Shown here piece by piece: positions 52,096-62,295 of a stretch of DNA of 64,000 bases (positions within the stretch are counted from its first letter, which is position 1; every line of letters begins with the position of its first letter). The translations under genes were made by a program, and so were the position numbers. This stretch comes from Corynebacterium singulare (GTDB lineage Bacteria > Actinomycetota > Actinomycetes > Mycobacteriales > Mycobacteriaceae): positions 558,001 through 622,000 of the forward strand of contig NZ_CP010827.1 in NCBI RefSeq assembly GCF_000833575.1, read 5' to 3'. The notes beneath the pieces are model-generated. The model was not told the origin of the DNA, did no database searches, and worked only from the letters and a program-made list of their open reading frames with translations.

Positions 52096-53244
52096 ATGTC
52101 TGAGACCCCAGAGATTCGCAAGGGCCTATACGGTGTCGTCGTCGATGAGACCGCCATTTCCAAGGTCGTCCCGGAGACCAACTCCCTGACCTACCGCGGC
52201 TACCCGGTCCAGGAGCTGGCCCGCTACTGCTCTTTCGAGGAAGTGGCCTACCTGCTGTGGAACGGTGAGCTGCCGAGCCAGGGTGAGCTCGTGCGCTTCT
52301 CCGCCCGTGAGAAGGCACTACGCCACTTGGACCGCCACCTCATCGACCTCATTACCTCCATGCCGAAGTCCTGCCACCCGATGGACGTTCTGCGCACCGC
52401 AGTCTCCTTCATCGGCTCCCAGGATCCGGAGGAGTACACCAAGGACTCCGAGCACATCCGCCGCACCGCACTGGAGCTGATGGCCAAGCTGCCGACCATC
52501 GTGGCGCTTGATATCCGCCGCCGCCGCGGCGAGGGCTACATTGAGCCCTCCCGTAAGAAGGGCTTTGCGGAGAACTTCCTGTGGATGGTCTTCGGTGATG
52601 AAGAAGGCTCCCCGGCTACGTCCCGCTCCGACATCGAGGCCTTTGACAAGTCCCTCATCCTCTACGCTGAGCACTCCTTCAACGCGTCCACCTTCGCTGG
52701 CCGCGTGGTGACCTCGACGATGTCGGATACCTACTCTGCTGTCACCGCTGCTATCGGTGCGCTGAAGGGCCCGCTGCACGGTGGTGCGAATGAGGCCGTG
52801 ATGAAGAACTTCCTCGAGGTCGGTGACCCGGCCAAGGTTGAGGAGTGGACGCTGAACAAGCTCAAGAACAAGGAGCTCGTCATGGGCTTTGGTCACCGCG
52901 TGTACAAGAACGGTGACTCCCGTGTTCCGACCATGGAGGCTGCCTTCCGCGAGCTGGCCAAGGACCACGGCCAGGAGCAGTGGGTGGAGATGTACGAGGT
53001 CATGGCCAAGACCATGTACGAGAACACCTCCATCAAGATCCAGCCGAACCTGGATTTCCCGGCTGGCCCCGCCTACCACATCCTGGGCTTCGACATCGAG
53101 TTCTTCACCCCGATCTTCGTGATGGCCCGCATCACCGGCTGGACCGCACACATCGTGGAGCAGAACGAAAACAACTCGCTCATCCGCCCGCTGTCTGCCT
53201 ACAACGGCAAGGAGCAGCGCTCCGTTCCGCCGAAGGAAATCTAG
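52096..53244 (+). CDS. prpC: 2-methylcitrate synthase PrpC
   Basis: Citrate-synthase-fold enzyme (382 aa) condensing propionyl-CoA with oxaloacetate. It begins IRKGLYGVVVDETAISKVVP, a hallmark of methylcitrate synthases, and has the active-site histidines in GPLHGGANEAV and GFGHRVYKNGD and the Asp region near GFDIEFFTPIFV. ATG 52096 follows AAGGAG. Last gene of prpDBC; a terminator follows at 53257. Confidence 0.95.
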   Translation: MSETPEIRKGLYGVVVDETAISKVVPETNSLTYRGYPVQELARYCSFEEVAYLLWNGELPSQGELVRFSAREKALRHLDRHLIDLITSMPKSCHPMDVLRTAVSFIGSQDPEEYTKDSEHIRRTALELMAKLPTIVALDIRRRRGEGYIEPSRKKGFAENFLWMVFGDEEGSPATSRSDIEAFDKSLILYAEHSFNASTFAGRVVTSTMSDTYSAVTAAIGALKGPLHGGANEAVMKNFLEVGDPAKVEEWTLNKLKNKELVMGFGHRVYKNGDSRVPTMEAAFRELAKDHGQEQWVEMYEVMAKTMYENTSIKIQPNLDFPAGPAYHILGFDIEFFTPIFVMARITGWTAHIVEQNENNSLIRPLSAYNGKEQRSVPPKEI

Positions 53245-53256
53245 CGAAGTGAGAAT

Positions 53257-53291
53257 AAGGCCAGCGTGCTAATCCTGTGCGCTGGTCTTTT
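53257..53291 (+). terminator. Intrinsic terminator after prpC
   Basis: AAGGCCAGCG (53257-53266) and CGCTGGTCTT (53280-53289) form a stem with one G-U pair and a 13-nt loop, followed by TT. It closes the prpDBC transcript before the pyc promoter region. Confidence 0.82.
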
Positions 53292-53421
53292 CGCATTTCA
53301 CTGACCAGGATATTCACAGGATCTGAATTTCTGTTGACCTATCTGTCGATTTTCACCCGCGTGAGACCGAAGGGCACTACCCTGAGATCTGTATCGTGCT
53401 TATCTGAAAGGATTACTCCCA

Positions 53422-56400
53422 GTGTCTGATACCGCCCACAAATCCTTTTCTAAGGTCTTGGTGGCCAATCGCGGTGAAATTGCCGTGCGTGCCTTCCGTG
53501 CCGCTTTTGAGGTTGGTGCCAAGACGGTCGCCATTTATCCCAAAGAGGATCGCAATTCCTTCCACCGTGCGTTCGCCAATGAGGCAGTGCGCATCGGTAC
53601 CGAGGGGCAGCCGGTCAAGGCATACCTCGACATTGATGAGGTTATTCGTGCCGCTAAGAAGTCCGGTGCGGATGCAATTTACCCAGGCTATGGCTTCCTG
53701 TCGGAGCGTGCTGACTTGGCCCGCGCCTGCCGCGATAATGGCATCAAGTTCATCGGCCCAACCCCGGAAACCCTCGACCTGACCGGTGATAAGTCCGCAG
53801 CAGTGACCGCCGCCGAGGAAGCTGGGCTGCCCACATTGAAGGACTCGAAGCCGTCAACGGATGTTGAGGAGCTAGCAGAGTACGCGAAGGACTTTAACTA
53901 CCCCATCTTCGTAAAGGCAGTTGCTGGTGGCGGCGGCCGCGGTATGCGCTTCATTGAGAATGAGGCAGAGCTCAAGACTAAGTGTGCGGAGGCTTCCCGT
54001 GAAGCGGAGGCTGCCTTCGGTGACGGTCACGTTTACCTTGAGACCGCAGTCATCCGTCCGCAGCACATCGAGGTGCAGATTCTGGGTGACTCGCAGGGCA
54101 ATGTCATGCACCTCTATGAGCGCGACTGCTCCGTACAGCGTCGCCACCAAAAGGTTGTGGAGATAGCTCCGGCGCCGACGTTGGATCCGGAGCTGCGTGA
54201 CCGCATCTGTGCGGACGCCGTGAAGTTCTGTGAGCACATCAACTACGAAGGCGCCGGTACTGTCGAGTTCCTCGTGGATGAGAAGGGCAACCACGTCTTC
54301 ATCGAAATGAACCCGCGCGTGCAGGTGGAGCACACCGTGACCGAGGAGATCACGGGTGTGGACATTGTGAAGTCTCAGATGCAGATTGCCGCAGGTTTCT
54401 CACTCGAAGAGCTTGGCCTCAAGCAGGAAGAGATTCACATCAACGGTGCGGCCCTGCAGTGCCGTATTACCACCGAAGATCCTTCCAACGGCTTCCGCCC
54501 GGATACCGGTACGTTGACTCAGTACCGTTCCCCGGGTGGTGCGGGCGTGCGTCTTGACGGTGCAACGGCTGTTGGTGCGGAGATTTCTCCGAACTTTGAC
54601 TCCTTGCTGGTCAAGATGACCTGCCGCGGCGCGACGTTCGAGCAGTCTGTTGCTCGTGCCCAGCGTGCGCTGAACGAGTTTACTGTGGCCGGCGTGGCCA
54701 CTAACATCGGCTTCCTGCGTGCTTTGCTACGCGAGCCGGACTTCGTCAACACCCGCGTTGACACGAGCTTCATCGCGGAGCACCCGGATCTGCTCAAGGC
54801 CCCGCCGGCCGTGGATGAGTCGGGCCGAATTATCGACTACATCGCGGACGTTACCGTGAATAAGCCAAATGGCGAGCGCCCGACCACCCTGCGTCCCTTC
54901 GATAAACTGCCGGACCTGGACTTCTCTTCGGAGGTGCCGCGCGGTTCCCGCGATGAACTTCTGGAGCTTGGACCGAAGAAGTGGGCAGAGAAGATCCGCA
55001 AGCAGGATGCCCTCGCTGTCACCGATACCACCTTCCGCGATGCCCACCAGTCCCTGCTGGCCACTCGCGTGCGTGGTACCGCGCTGGTCACCGCCGCTGA
55101 GGCCGTAGCCCGCATGACCCCGGAACTGTACTCGGTGGAGGCGTGGGGCGGAGCAACGTACGACGTCGCCATGCGCTTCCTCAAGGAGGATCCGTGGGTG
55201 CGCCTCGACTTGCTGCGTGAGGCCATGCCGAACCAGAACATCCAGATGCTGCTGCGCGGCCGCAACACCGTGGGCTACTCGCCATACTCCAACGATGTCT
55301 GCACTGGCTTCGTCCAGGAAGCAGCCAAGTCCGGAGTCGATGTCTTCCGTATCTTTGACGCGCTGAACGACGTCACCCAGATGCGCCCGGCTATCGACGC
55401 TGTCCTGGAGACCAACACCACCGTGGCCGAGGTTGCCATGGCCTACTCTGGCGACATGTGCTCCCCAGATGAGAAGCTCTACACGCTGGATTACTACCTC
55501 AAGCTGGCGGAAGAGATCGTCAACACCGGCGCCCACGTCTTGGCCATCAAAGACATGGCGGGCTTGCTGCGCCCAGAGTCCGCATCCAAGCTAGTCATGG
55601 CACTGCGCAAGGAATTTGACCTGCCGGTTCACGTGCACACGCACGACACCGCGGGTGGCCAGCTGGCGACCTACTACGCCGCGGCTCTGTCCGGCGCGGA
55701 CATCGTCGATGGTGCCTCCGCACCGCTGGCAGGTACGACCTCGCAGCCGTCCCTGTCTGCCATCATCGCGGCGTTCTCTAACTCCACGCGTGATACCGGT
55801 ATTTCCCTCAAGGCCGTCTCTGACCTTGAGCCTTACTGGGAGGCCGTGCGTCAGCTCTACCACCCGTTCGAGAAGGGCATTCCTGGCCCGACCGGCCGCG
55901 TCTACCGCCACGAAATTCCGGGCGGCCAGCTGTCCAACCTGCGTGCGCAGGCAACCGCACTGGGCTTGGAGGATCGCTTCGAAATCATCGAGGACACCTA
56001 CGCGGCCGTCAACGAGATGCTGGGCCGGCCGACCAAGGTCACTCCGTCTTCTAAGGTGGTCGGTGACCTGGCCCTGCACCTCGTGGGCGCAGGCGTGGAT
56101 CCGGCTGACTTTGAGGCTAACCCCACCAAGTACGACATCCCAGATTCCGTCATTGCCTTCCTCCGCGGTGAGCTTGGTACCCCTCCGGGCGGCTGGCCGC
56201 CGCTGCGTGACAAGGTCCTTGAGGGCCGCACGCCTGGCGACGTCGCCGTCAAACCCGTCCCAGAGGAGGAGAAGGAGCACCTCTCATCGGAGAACTCTGA
56301 CGAGCGCCGTGCCTCCCTCAACCGCCTGCTCTTCCCGAAGCAGTTTGAGGAGTTCAACGAGTTCCGCCGCAAGTTCGGTAACACCGAGGCGCTGACGGAC

Positions 56401-56853
56401 ACTGTGTTCTTCTACGGCTTGGAAGAAGGCAAGGATTACATCGTTCATTACTTCCCAGAAGGCTCCACCGATCGTGCGGATCTCACGCCGGTCACCGTGC
56501 GACTCGACGCAGTGGGTGAGCCGGACGAGAAGGGCATCCGCAACGTTGTGCTGAACGTCAACGGCCAGATTCGCCCGCTTAAGGTACGCGATAACAACGT
56601 TGAGTCCACCGTCGCCACCGTGGAGAAGGCTGACCCGTCCAACGAGGGTCATGTGGCCGCACCGTTTGCCGGCGTGGTTAACCCGACCGCCAAGGTCGGT
56701 GACGAGGTCAAGGCCGGCGATCAAATCGCCGTCATTGAGGCCATGAAGATGGAAGCCTCCATCTCCGCCACTAAGGATGGCACCATCGAGCGCGTCGCCA
56801 TCGGCGCCGCCACCAAGGTTGAGGGCGGCGACCTCATCGCCGTCATCAACTAG
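53422..56853 (+). CDS. pyc: Pyruvate carboxylase
   Basis: Biotin-dependent anaplerotic enzyme (1143 aa) making oxaloacetate from pyruvate and bicarbonate. Domains in order: biotin carboxylase (about 10-460, with [27 protein letters not shown] and EMNPRVQVEHTVTEE), carboxyltransferase (about 530-800, TDTTFRDAHQSLLATR, catalytic lysine region VLAIKDMAGLLRP), the tetramerisation linker and a biotinyl domain with EAMKMEAS (Lys about 1108). GTG 53422 lies after GAAAGGA. It stands alone between two terminators. Confidence 0.97.
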   Translation: MSDTAHKSFSKVLVANRGEIAVRAFRAAFEVGAKTVAIYPKEDRNSFHRAFANEAVRIGTEGQPVKAYLDIDEVIRAAKKSGADAIYPGYGFLSERADLARACRDNGIKFIGPTPETLDLTGDKSAAVTAAEEAGLPTLKDSKPSTDVEELAEYAKDFNYPIFVKAVAGGGGRGMRFIENEAELKTKCAEASREAEAAFGDGHVYLETAVIRPQHIEVQILGDSQGNVMHLYERDCSVQRRHQKVVEIAPAPTLDPELRDRICADAVKFCEHINYEGAGTVEFLVDEKGNHVFIEMNPRVQVEHTVTEEITGVDIVKSQMQIAAGFSLEELGLKQEEIHINGAALQCRITTEDPSNGFRPDTGTLTQYRSPGGAGVRLDGATAVGAEISPNFDSLLVKMTCRGATFEQSVARAQRALNEFTVAGVATNIGFLRALLREPDFVNTRVDTSFIAEHPDLLKAPPAVDESGRIIDYIADVTVNKPNGERPTTLRPFDKLPDLDFSSEVPRGSRDELLELGPKKWAEKIRKQDALAVTDTTFRDAHQSLLATRVRGTALVTAAEAVARMTPELYSVEAWGGATYDVAMRFLKEDPWVRLDLLREAMPNQNIQMLLRGRNTVGYSPYSNDVCTGFVQEAAKSGVDVFRIFDALNDVTQMRPAIDAVLETNTTVAEVAMAYSGDMCSPDEKLYTLDYYLKLAEEIVNTGAHVLAIKDMAGLLRPESASKLVMALRKEFDLPVHVHTHDTAGGQLATYYAAALSGADIVDGASAPLAGTTSQPSLSAIIAAFSNSTRDTGISLKAVSDLEPYWEAVRQLYHPFEKGIPGPTGRVYRHEIPGGQLSNLRAQATALGLEDRFEIIEDTYAAVNEMLGRPTKVTPSSKVVGDLALHLVGAGVDPADFEANPTKYDIPDSVIAFLRGELGTPPGGWPPLRDKVLEGRTPGDVAVKPVPEEEKEHLSSENSDERRASLNRLLFPKQFEEFNEFRRKFGNTEALTDTVFFYGLEEGKDYIVHYFPEGSTDRADLTPVTVRLDAVGEPDEKGIRNVVLNVNGQIRPLKVRDNNVESTVATVEKADPSNEGHVAAPFAGVVNPTAKVGDEVKAGDQIAVIEAMKMEASISATKDGTIERVAIGAATKVEGGDLIAVIN

Positions 56854-56864
56854 AAAAACCGCTG

Positions 56865-56904
56865 AACCCTCCTGCTGAGATAGAACATCCAAGCAGGAGG
56901 GTTT
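56865..56904. terminator. Intrinsic terminator after pyc
   Basis: AACCCTCCTGCT (56865-56876) pairs perfectly with AGCAGGAGGGTT (56892-56903), followed by TAGTTTC. It is the shared terminator of rightward pyc and leftward DUF4143 transcription. Confidence 0.88.
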
Positions 56905-56915
56905 AGTTTCTGTAT

Positions 56916-58139
56916 TTAAGGGGTTAGGTCTTGTCCGGCCAAGAACGTAAGGCCATCGACCCAATGGACGTGGCCTGTCGGCGGTGGAAATCGGTCTAGC
57001 GTGATGAGTATGCAGCGTGAGCCAGCCGGGGTATGCGCGAACGGGGCTAATTCTCGTTCCAGTGTAGAAGGTTCTGAGGTGGCGTAGGCTACCTGCACGT
57101 AAAAGGTGTCATCCCCACGAGTTGCGATGAAATCTATTTCCCCGTCTGGGACTGAGCCAGTGGACACCTCATAGTCTCGGCGAAGAAGCTCGAGAAACAC
57201 CATATTCTCAAGGTCGTGGCCCAGGTTGAAATCACGGGAACCAAGTACGGCATTACGTAATCCAGGATCTACGAAGTAGTACTTACCGTTGCTTCTCAGC
57301 CATTGTTTTCCCTTAGTATCACGGCTGCGACAGCGGTATAGCAGGTGGGCGTCCTCCATCAACTCGAGGTAGCGATCGATGGTTTCAGAGGAGCTAGCGT
57401 ATCCATCTGCTTTAAGAACTCCGCGGATTCGGCGGGTGGATAGTTCTGAACCAGAATTATCGAAGATGAATTGAGCAAGCCGCAAGAACGTTGATGTATC
57501 ACGGATTTGGCCACGAAGAGCGATGTCTCGGGTAAAAATTGAATCGAAAAGCGCACGATTGAAATCTGAGGCAACTCCGACATCGTTTGCCAACACACTT
57601 GCAGGGAACCCGCCGATTCGCATCCACGCGGAAAAGTCTTCGGCAGTCGGTATCGTTGGCCGTGATTTTTCACGGTGGGTGAAGGCAGTGAACTCGCTTA
57701 ATGACAAGGGGAGCATCCGAAGCTCTATGTAGCGGCCGGCAAGATATGTAAGGGATTCGCCAGCAAACATAGAGGCATTCGAACCAGTGAGAGTGATTTC
57801 GAGATCATCATTAAGCCTTAGCGAGTTAATGATTCTTGCCCAGTCTTCGAGCTCTTGCACTTCGTCGACATGGAGATAGCGAAGCCCTTGGTCTAGGGCT
57901 TCCTCGACGAAAGCATGAAAGGCATGCGGCTCACGGAGCCGATCATTACGTGCGTCCTCAAAATTGATGACGAGAATGTCTTTAGCAGGTACTCCCGAGT
58001 TGAGGAGATCCTGTCGATATAAGGAAAGCAATGCGGACTTTCCGCAGCGACGCACACCCGTGACTATACGCACAAGGTCGCGATCCTCGATCGCGTGCAA
58101 TTTTGCAAGATAGTTTGGGCGAGGAATGAGGTCAGCCAT
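56916..58139 (-). CDS. AAA ATPase with DUF4143 (AAA_14) domain
   Basis: Protein of 407 aa. The N-terminal ATPase shows Walker A VTGVRRCGKSALL (about residues 27-39), Walker B LRYLHVDEVQEL and sensor LTGSNASMFAG. The C-terminal DUF4143 domain (about 195-390) contains GKYYFVDPGLRNAVLG, HDLENMVFLELLRRDYEV and EIDFIA, the last being a PD-(D/E)XK-like strand. These orphan ATPases are common accessory genes of unknown role. ATG 58139 is 8 bp after a TATAAT element, so the mRNA is probably leaderless. The promoter is embedded in a 20-bp palindrome. AT-richer than pyc. Confidence 0.87.
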   Translation of the reverse strand: MADLIPRPNYLAKLHAIEDRDLVRIVTGVRRCGKSALLSLYRQDLLNSGVPAKDILVINFEDARNDRLREPHAFHAFVEEALDQGLRYLHVDEVQELEDWARIINSLRLNDDLEITLTGSNASMFAGESLTYLAGRYIELRMLPLSLSEFTAFTHREKSRPTIPTAEDFSAWMRIGGFPASVLANDVGVASDFNRALFDSIFTRDIALRGQIRDTSTFLRLAQFIFDNSGSELSTRRIRGVLKADGYASSSETIDRYLELMEDAHLLYRCRSRDTKGKQWLRSNGKYYFVDPGLRNAVLGSRDFNLGHDLENMVFLELLRRDYEVSTGSVPDGEIDFIATRGDDTFYVQVAYATSEPSTLERELAPFAHTPAGSRCILITLDRFPPPTGHVHWVDGLTFLAGQDLTP

Positions 58140-58140
58140 G

Positions 58141-58160
58141 GTGTCGATTATAGTCGACAC
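58141..58160 (-). promoter_or_regulatory. Palindromic operator over the -10 box of the DUF4143 gene
   Basis: GTGTCGA-TTATAG-TCGACAC, a 20-bp palindrome with perfect 7-bp arms. Read on the minus strand its centre is CTATAAT, giving a perfect TATAAT -10 that ends 8 bp before the ATG at 58139. A protein bound here would exclude RNA polymerase, so autorepression by the gene product or an unknown regulator is likely. Confidence 0.72.
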
Positions 58161-58180
58161 TTCTAGGAAAAAACGAGCAA

Positions 58181-58200
58181 GTGTCGAGTATAGTCGACAC
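58181..58200. promoter_or_regulatory. Second copy of the palindromic operator
   Basis: GTGTCGA-GTATAG-TCGACAC, identical to the palindrome at 58141-58160 except one central base, and exactly 40 bp away (about four helical turns). It lies between the DUF4143 promoter and the end of the GNAT gene. Same-face spacing suggests cooperative binding. Confidence 0.68.
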
Positions 58201-58219
58201 CGGTTGTTGGCTTGTGCTG

Positions 58220-58777
58220 CTAAAAACGCTTGAGCATCACGTGGGCATCCGGGCGGCCAGGGACATCGATGTCGACGAAACCTTCGGATTCATACAGCTT
58301 GCGAGCGCTGGTGTTCTCCGGTTCAATCCACAGCGATACGGCGGGCGCCTCTTGTGCCTCGGCGAGGTCGCAAGTGTTGCGCAGGAGGCGTCGCCCAGCG
58401 CCCAAGCCTCGGTAGCGGGATTCCACCGCAAGGAAAAGCTCGGGGATCTCCTCCGGGTCGAGGTCTGTGGCCCACTGGGACTCATCAAAAGGATCGGCCT
58501 CCGGATTACCGGTGTAGGCAGCGCCTTTGGCCTCTGTGGTGTAGTAGCGCAGCCACGCACCACCGACGGGGACGCGGTGGCTGGACACGGCGATGACGCC
58601 GCCGTCGACGTGGGGTGACCATTCGTCGACGTACATCCCTACATCAGGCGTGTGGAAATCCCCAAGATGGGCGTCCTCGTCACCGAGTACATCAGCGAGG
58701 AAGAGGAGACGGGAGAGGTAGGTGCGGTCGTGCTCCTTGGCTAACCGCACGCCGAACTCAGAATCGTTAGCGCTCAT
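58220..58777 (-). CDS. GNAT-family N-acetyltransferase
   Basis: Protein of 185 aa with an acetyl-CoA-binding core: LFLAVESRYRGLGAGRRLLR (motif A, Arg/Gln-x-x-Gly-x-Gly/Ala) and a C-terminal LWIEPENTSARKLYESEGFV followed by VMLKRF. The N-terminal third (VRLAKEHDRTYLSRLLFLAD) is typical of actinobacterial GNATs. Substrate unknown. ATG 58777. It is transcribed toward, but separated from, the DUF4143 gene by the twin palindromes. Confidence 0.85.
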   Translation of the reverse strand: MSANDSEFGVRLAKEHDRTYLSRLLFLADVLGDEDAHLGDFHTPDVGMYVDEWSPHVDGGVIAVSSHRVPVGGAWLRYYTTEAKGAAYTGNPEADPFDESQWATDLDPEEIPELFLAVESRYRGLGAGRRLLRNTCDLAEAQEAPAVSLWIEPENTSARKLYESEGFVDIDVPGRPDAHVMLKRF

Positions 58778-58919
58778 GCCTTACGAGGCTACTTGATCTC
58801 TGAATTTAGTTACCCGTTGAGTGATTCGAGAGGAGCTGGTGGATTCTTCATAGTGCGGAGAAGGGTACTCGTGGCGGTGGTATGGCGTGTGAGTCGCGGG
58901 TTCAGTAGCGCCTCGACCT

Positions 58920-59066
58920 TCAAGATTGAGCGGAAGGCATGAAGGGCCTCCCTGCGAGGTCGTGAGCTAATGCAGCTTCGTCGTCTTGATTGGCAGCACG
59001 AAGAAATGGCTCCCAACGCGGTGTTGAGAGCCATTGCGTAATCCACTGGCTATCCTGATGCGCCAC
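58920..59066 (-). pseudogene. Remnant of an Abi-family (Abi_2-like) gene
   Basis: A 48-codon frame from GTG 59066 to TGA 58920 reads MAHQDSQWITQWLSTPRW and then PFLRAANQDDEAALA. This resembles the N-terminus of corynebacterial Abi-family proteins (short Trp/Pro motif, then Ala-Leu-x-Leu-Tyr-x-Trp-Asn). The similarity stops abruptly at AHDLAGRP. A second frame nearby reads ALHAFRSILKVEALLN, which could be the following helix after a frameshift. Length is far below the roughly 250-300 aa of the family. This is recognition from memory of the family pattern, so moderate confidence only. Confidence 0.4.
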
Positions 59067-59241
59067 TGCTGCATCCCCCAAAGTGACAAGTCAGCACCCC
59101 GGCAAGTAGTACTCAGCGGGTCAGTAACCCGGAGCAGAGCTCCACCGGGGTATCACGTCACAGAGTACTTAACAGTGCTAATCGAGGCAAGGTTTGTCAC
59201 AGTTTCGTTCCGACCTCTGCCGGCAGGGAAGTATTAGCGAA
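59067..59241. other. Non-coding interval upstream of the Abi remnant
   Basis: Together with 58778-58919 this leaves the 464-bp stretch between the GNAT gene and accBC without an intact gene. I see only a weak dyad GGAGC-AGA-GCTCC (about 59132-59144) within CCCGG...CCGGG. No operator, RNA gene or convincing open frame was found. Confidence 0.5.
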
Positions 59242-61014
<1,773 letters not shown>

Positions 61015-61106
61015 GGCAGGAACCCTCCTCCATGATTTCTGATAGGACTGCATACTATTCTTGCACAGAAAAACATGAGGATACCCTCACATCTTGGTTT
61101 CGTGTC

Positions 61107-61140
61107 AAAAAATAAACCCGCACCAGCAAGGATGCGGGCT
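61107..61140 (-). terminator. Intrinsic terminator after the rhodanese gene
   Basis: On the minus strand AGCCCGCA (61133-61140) pairs with TGCGGGTTT (61114-61122), followed by ATTTTTT. It lies 16 bp past the stop of the rhodanese gene and separates it from accBC. Confidence 0.88.
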
Positions 61141-61155
61141 CATTTCGGCGTGTTG

Positions 61156-62016
61156 CTAGCGCTCAACCGGCATGCGCACCATGTTGCCCCACTCGGCCCA
61201 CGAACCGTCGTAGACGCGCGGGTTGTTGAAGCCAAGCAGGTACTTGAGGACGAACCATGTGTGGGCTGCCTGGGCACCAACGTGGGAATAAAGGATGGTC
61301 TCGGTCGCTGGCTCGAGTTCACCGTAGTTGACTTTGAGCTCGCTGAGCGTGCGGAAACAGCCGTTGGGGTAGACTGCGCGGTCCCACTCAAGATTGACAG
61401 CGCTAGGGATGTGACCGTAGGTCATCGTGGTGCCGTAGGGAGACTCGCCGTTGCCGGATTCGCGAGTGGCCTCACCGCAGAATTCCTCTGGGCTGCGGGT
61501 GTCCACCAACGAGGCGGTGGACGAGCGCAGCTCATCGACGAAAACGCGGGCTGATTCATCGCGGCTAACCTCCGGGTAGGAGGAGGTGGTGGGGTCGGGG
61601 ACCATGAAGGAGGTATCGCGTTCCTCGGACATCCAGGCATCGCGGCCGCCGTCGAGAAGGCGTACATCTGGGTGGCCGTACAGCTCGAAGACCCACAGGG
61701 CGAACGCAGCCCACCAATTGGACTTGTCGCCGTACAGAATCACGGTGTCATCGCGTTCAATGCCCTTGGAGCGAAGGAGCTCGGCGAAGGCTTCCTCATC
61801 AATGAGGTCTCGTGTGGTGCTATCGAGCAGCTCCTTCTGGAAATTAATGCGGATAGCAGTCGGGATGTGGCCAATGTCGTAGAGGAGGGAATCCTCATCT
61901 ACTTCGACGACGCGTAGGCCATTGACGCCCAGACGCGCGGACAGCCACGGGGCGGAAACGAGACGCTCGGGGTGCGCGTACTCTTGGAAAGGGGGATTCG
62001 GGTCGAATTCGGCCAC
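61156..62016 (-). CDS. Tandem-rhodanese (thiosulfate sulfurtransferase-like) protein with Ser in place of catalytic Cys
   Basis: Two-rhodanese-domain protein (286 aa) of the SseA/CysA type. Domain 1 (about 20-135) includes VDEDSLLYDIGHIPTAIRIN and DDTVILYGDKSNWWA; domain 2 (about 160-280) includes TASLVDTRSPEEF and AVNLEWDRAVYPNG, and ends VYDGSWAEWGNMV. The active-site loop expected as YCRIGERSSHTWFVL reads YSHVGAQAAHTWFVL, so the catalytic Cys is Ser (near residue 242, codon TCC) and the loop arginines are lost. Rhodanese activity at the canonical site is therefore unlikely. GTG 62016 follows AAAGGCAGGTGG. Confidence 0.88.
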   Translation of the reverse strand: MAEFDPNPPFQEYAHPERLVSAPWLSARLGVNGLRVVEVDEDSLLYDIGHIPTAIRINFQKELLDSTTRDLIDEEAFAELLRSKGIERDDTVILYGDKSNWWAAFALWVFELYGHPDVRLLDGGRDAWMSEERDTSFMVPDPTTSSYPEVSRDESARVFVDELRSSTASLVDTRSPEEFCGEATRESGNGESPYGTTMTYGHIPSAVNLEWDRAVYPNGCFRTLSELKVNYGELEPATETILYSHVGAQAAHTWFVLKYLLGFNNPRVYDGSWAEWGNMVRMPVER

Positions 62017-62295
62017 GGTCCACCTGCCTTTCTCGTTGAGAGGGGGACGGTCGCCTCAACTTTAGCGCGCTTCGCTGATACGTGGTCACTCAAGAGAAAC
62101 TTTTGTGGTGTTGGATACATTTATCTGGCGGTATTTTTTGAAACACAGCCACTGGTTATAACAAGAGTGCAGGTCAGGGTAGCTCCGTAGCGGGTGAGCA
62201 CGCCTTTTTGGGGTGGGGGCGCTTGCTCAGCACGGTTGGCAAAGCTGGGTTATTTTAGGGGGTGACCCACAAATACCCAACGAAAGGGAAACGCT

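Noticed and set aside
58810..59046. 78-codon frame overlapping the Abi remnant
   Set aside because: Composition is Ser/Arg/Leu-rich without a fold signature; only a short stretch may be a frame-shifted piece of the Abi-like remnant.
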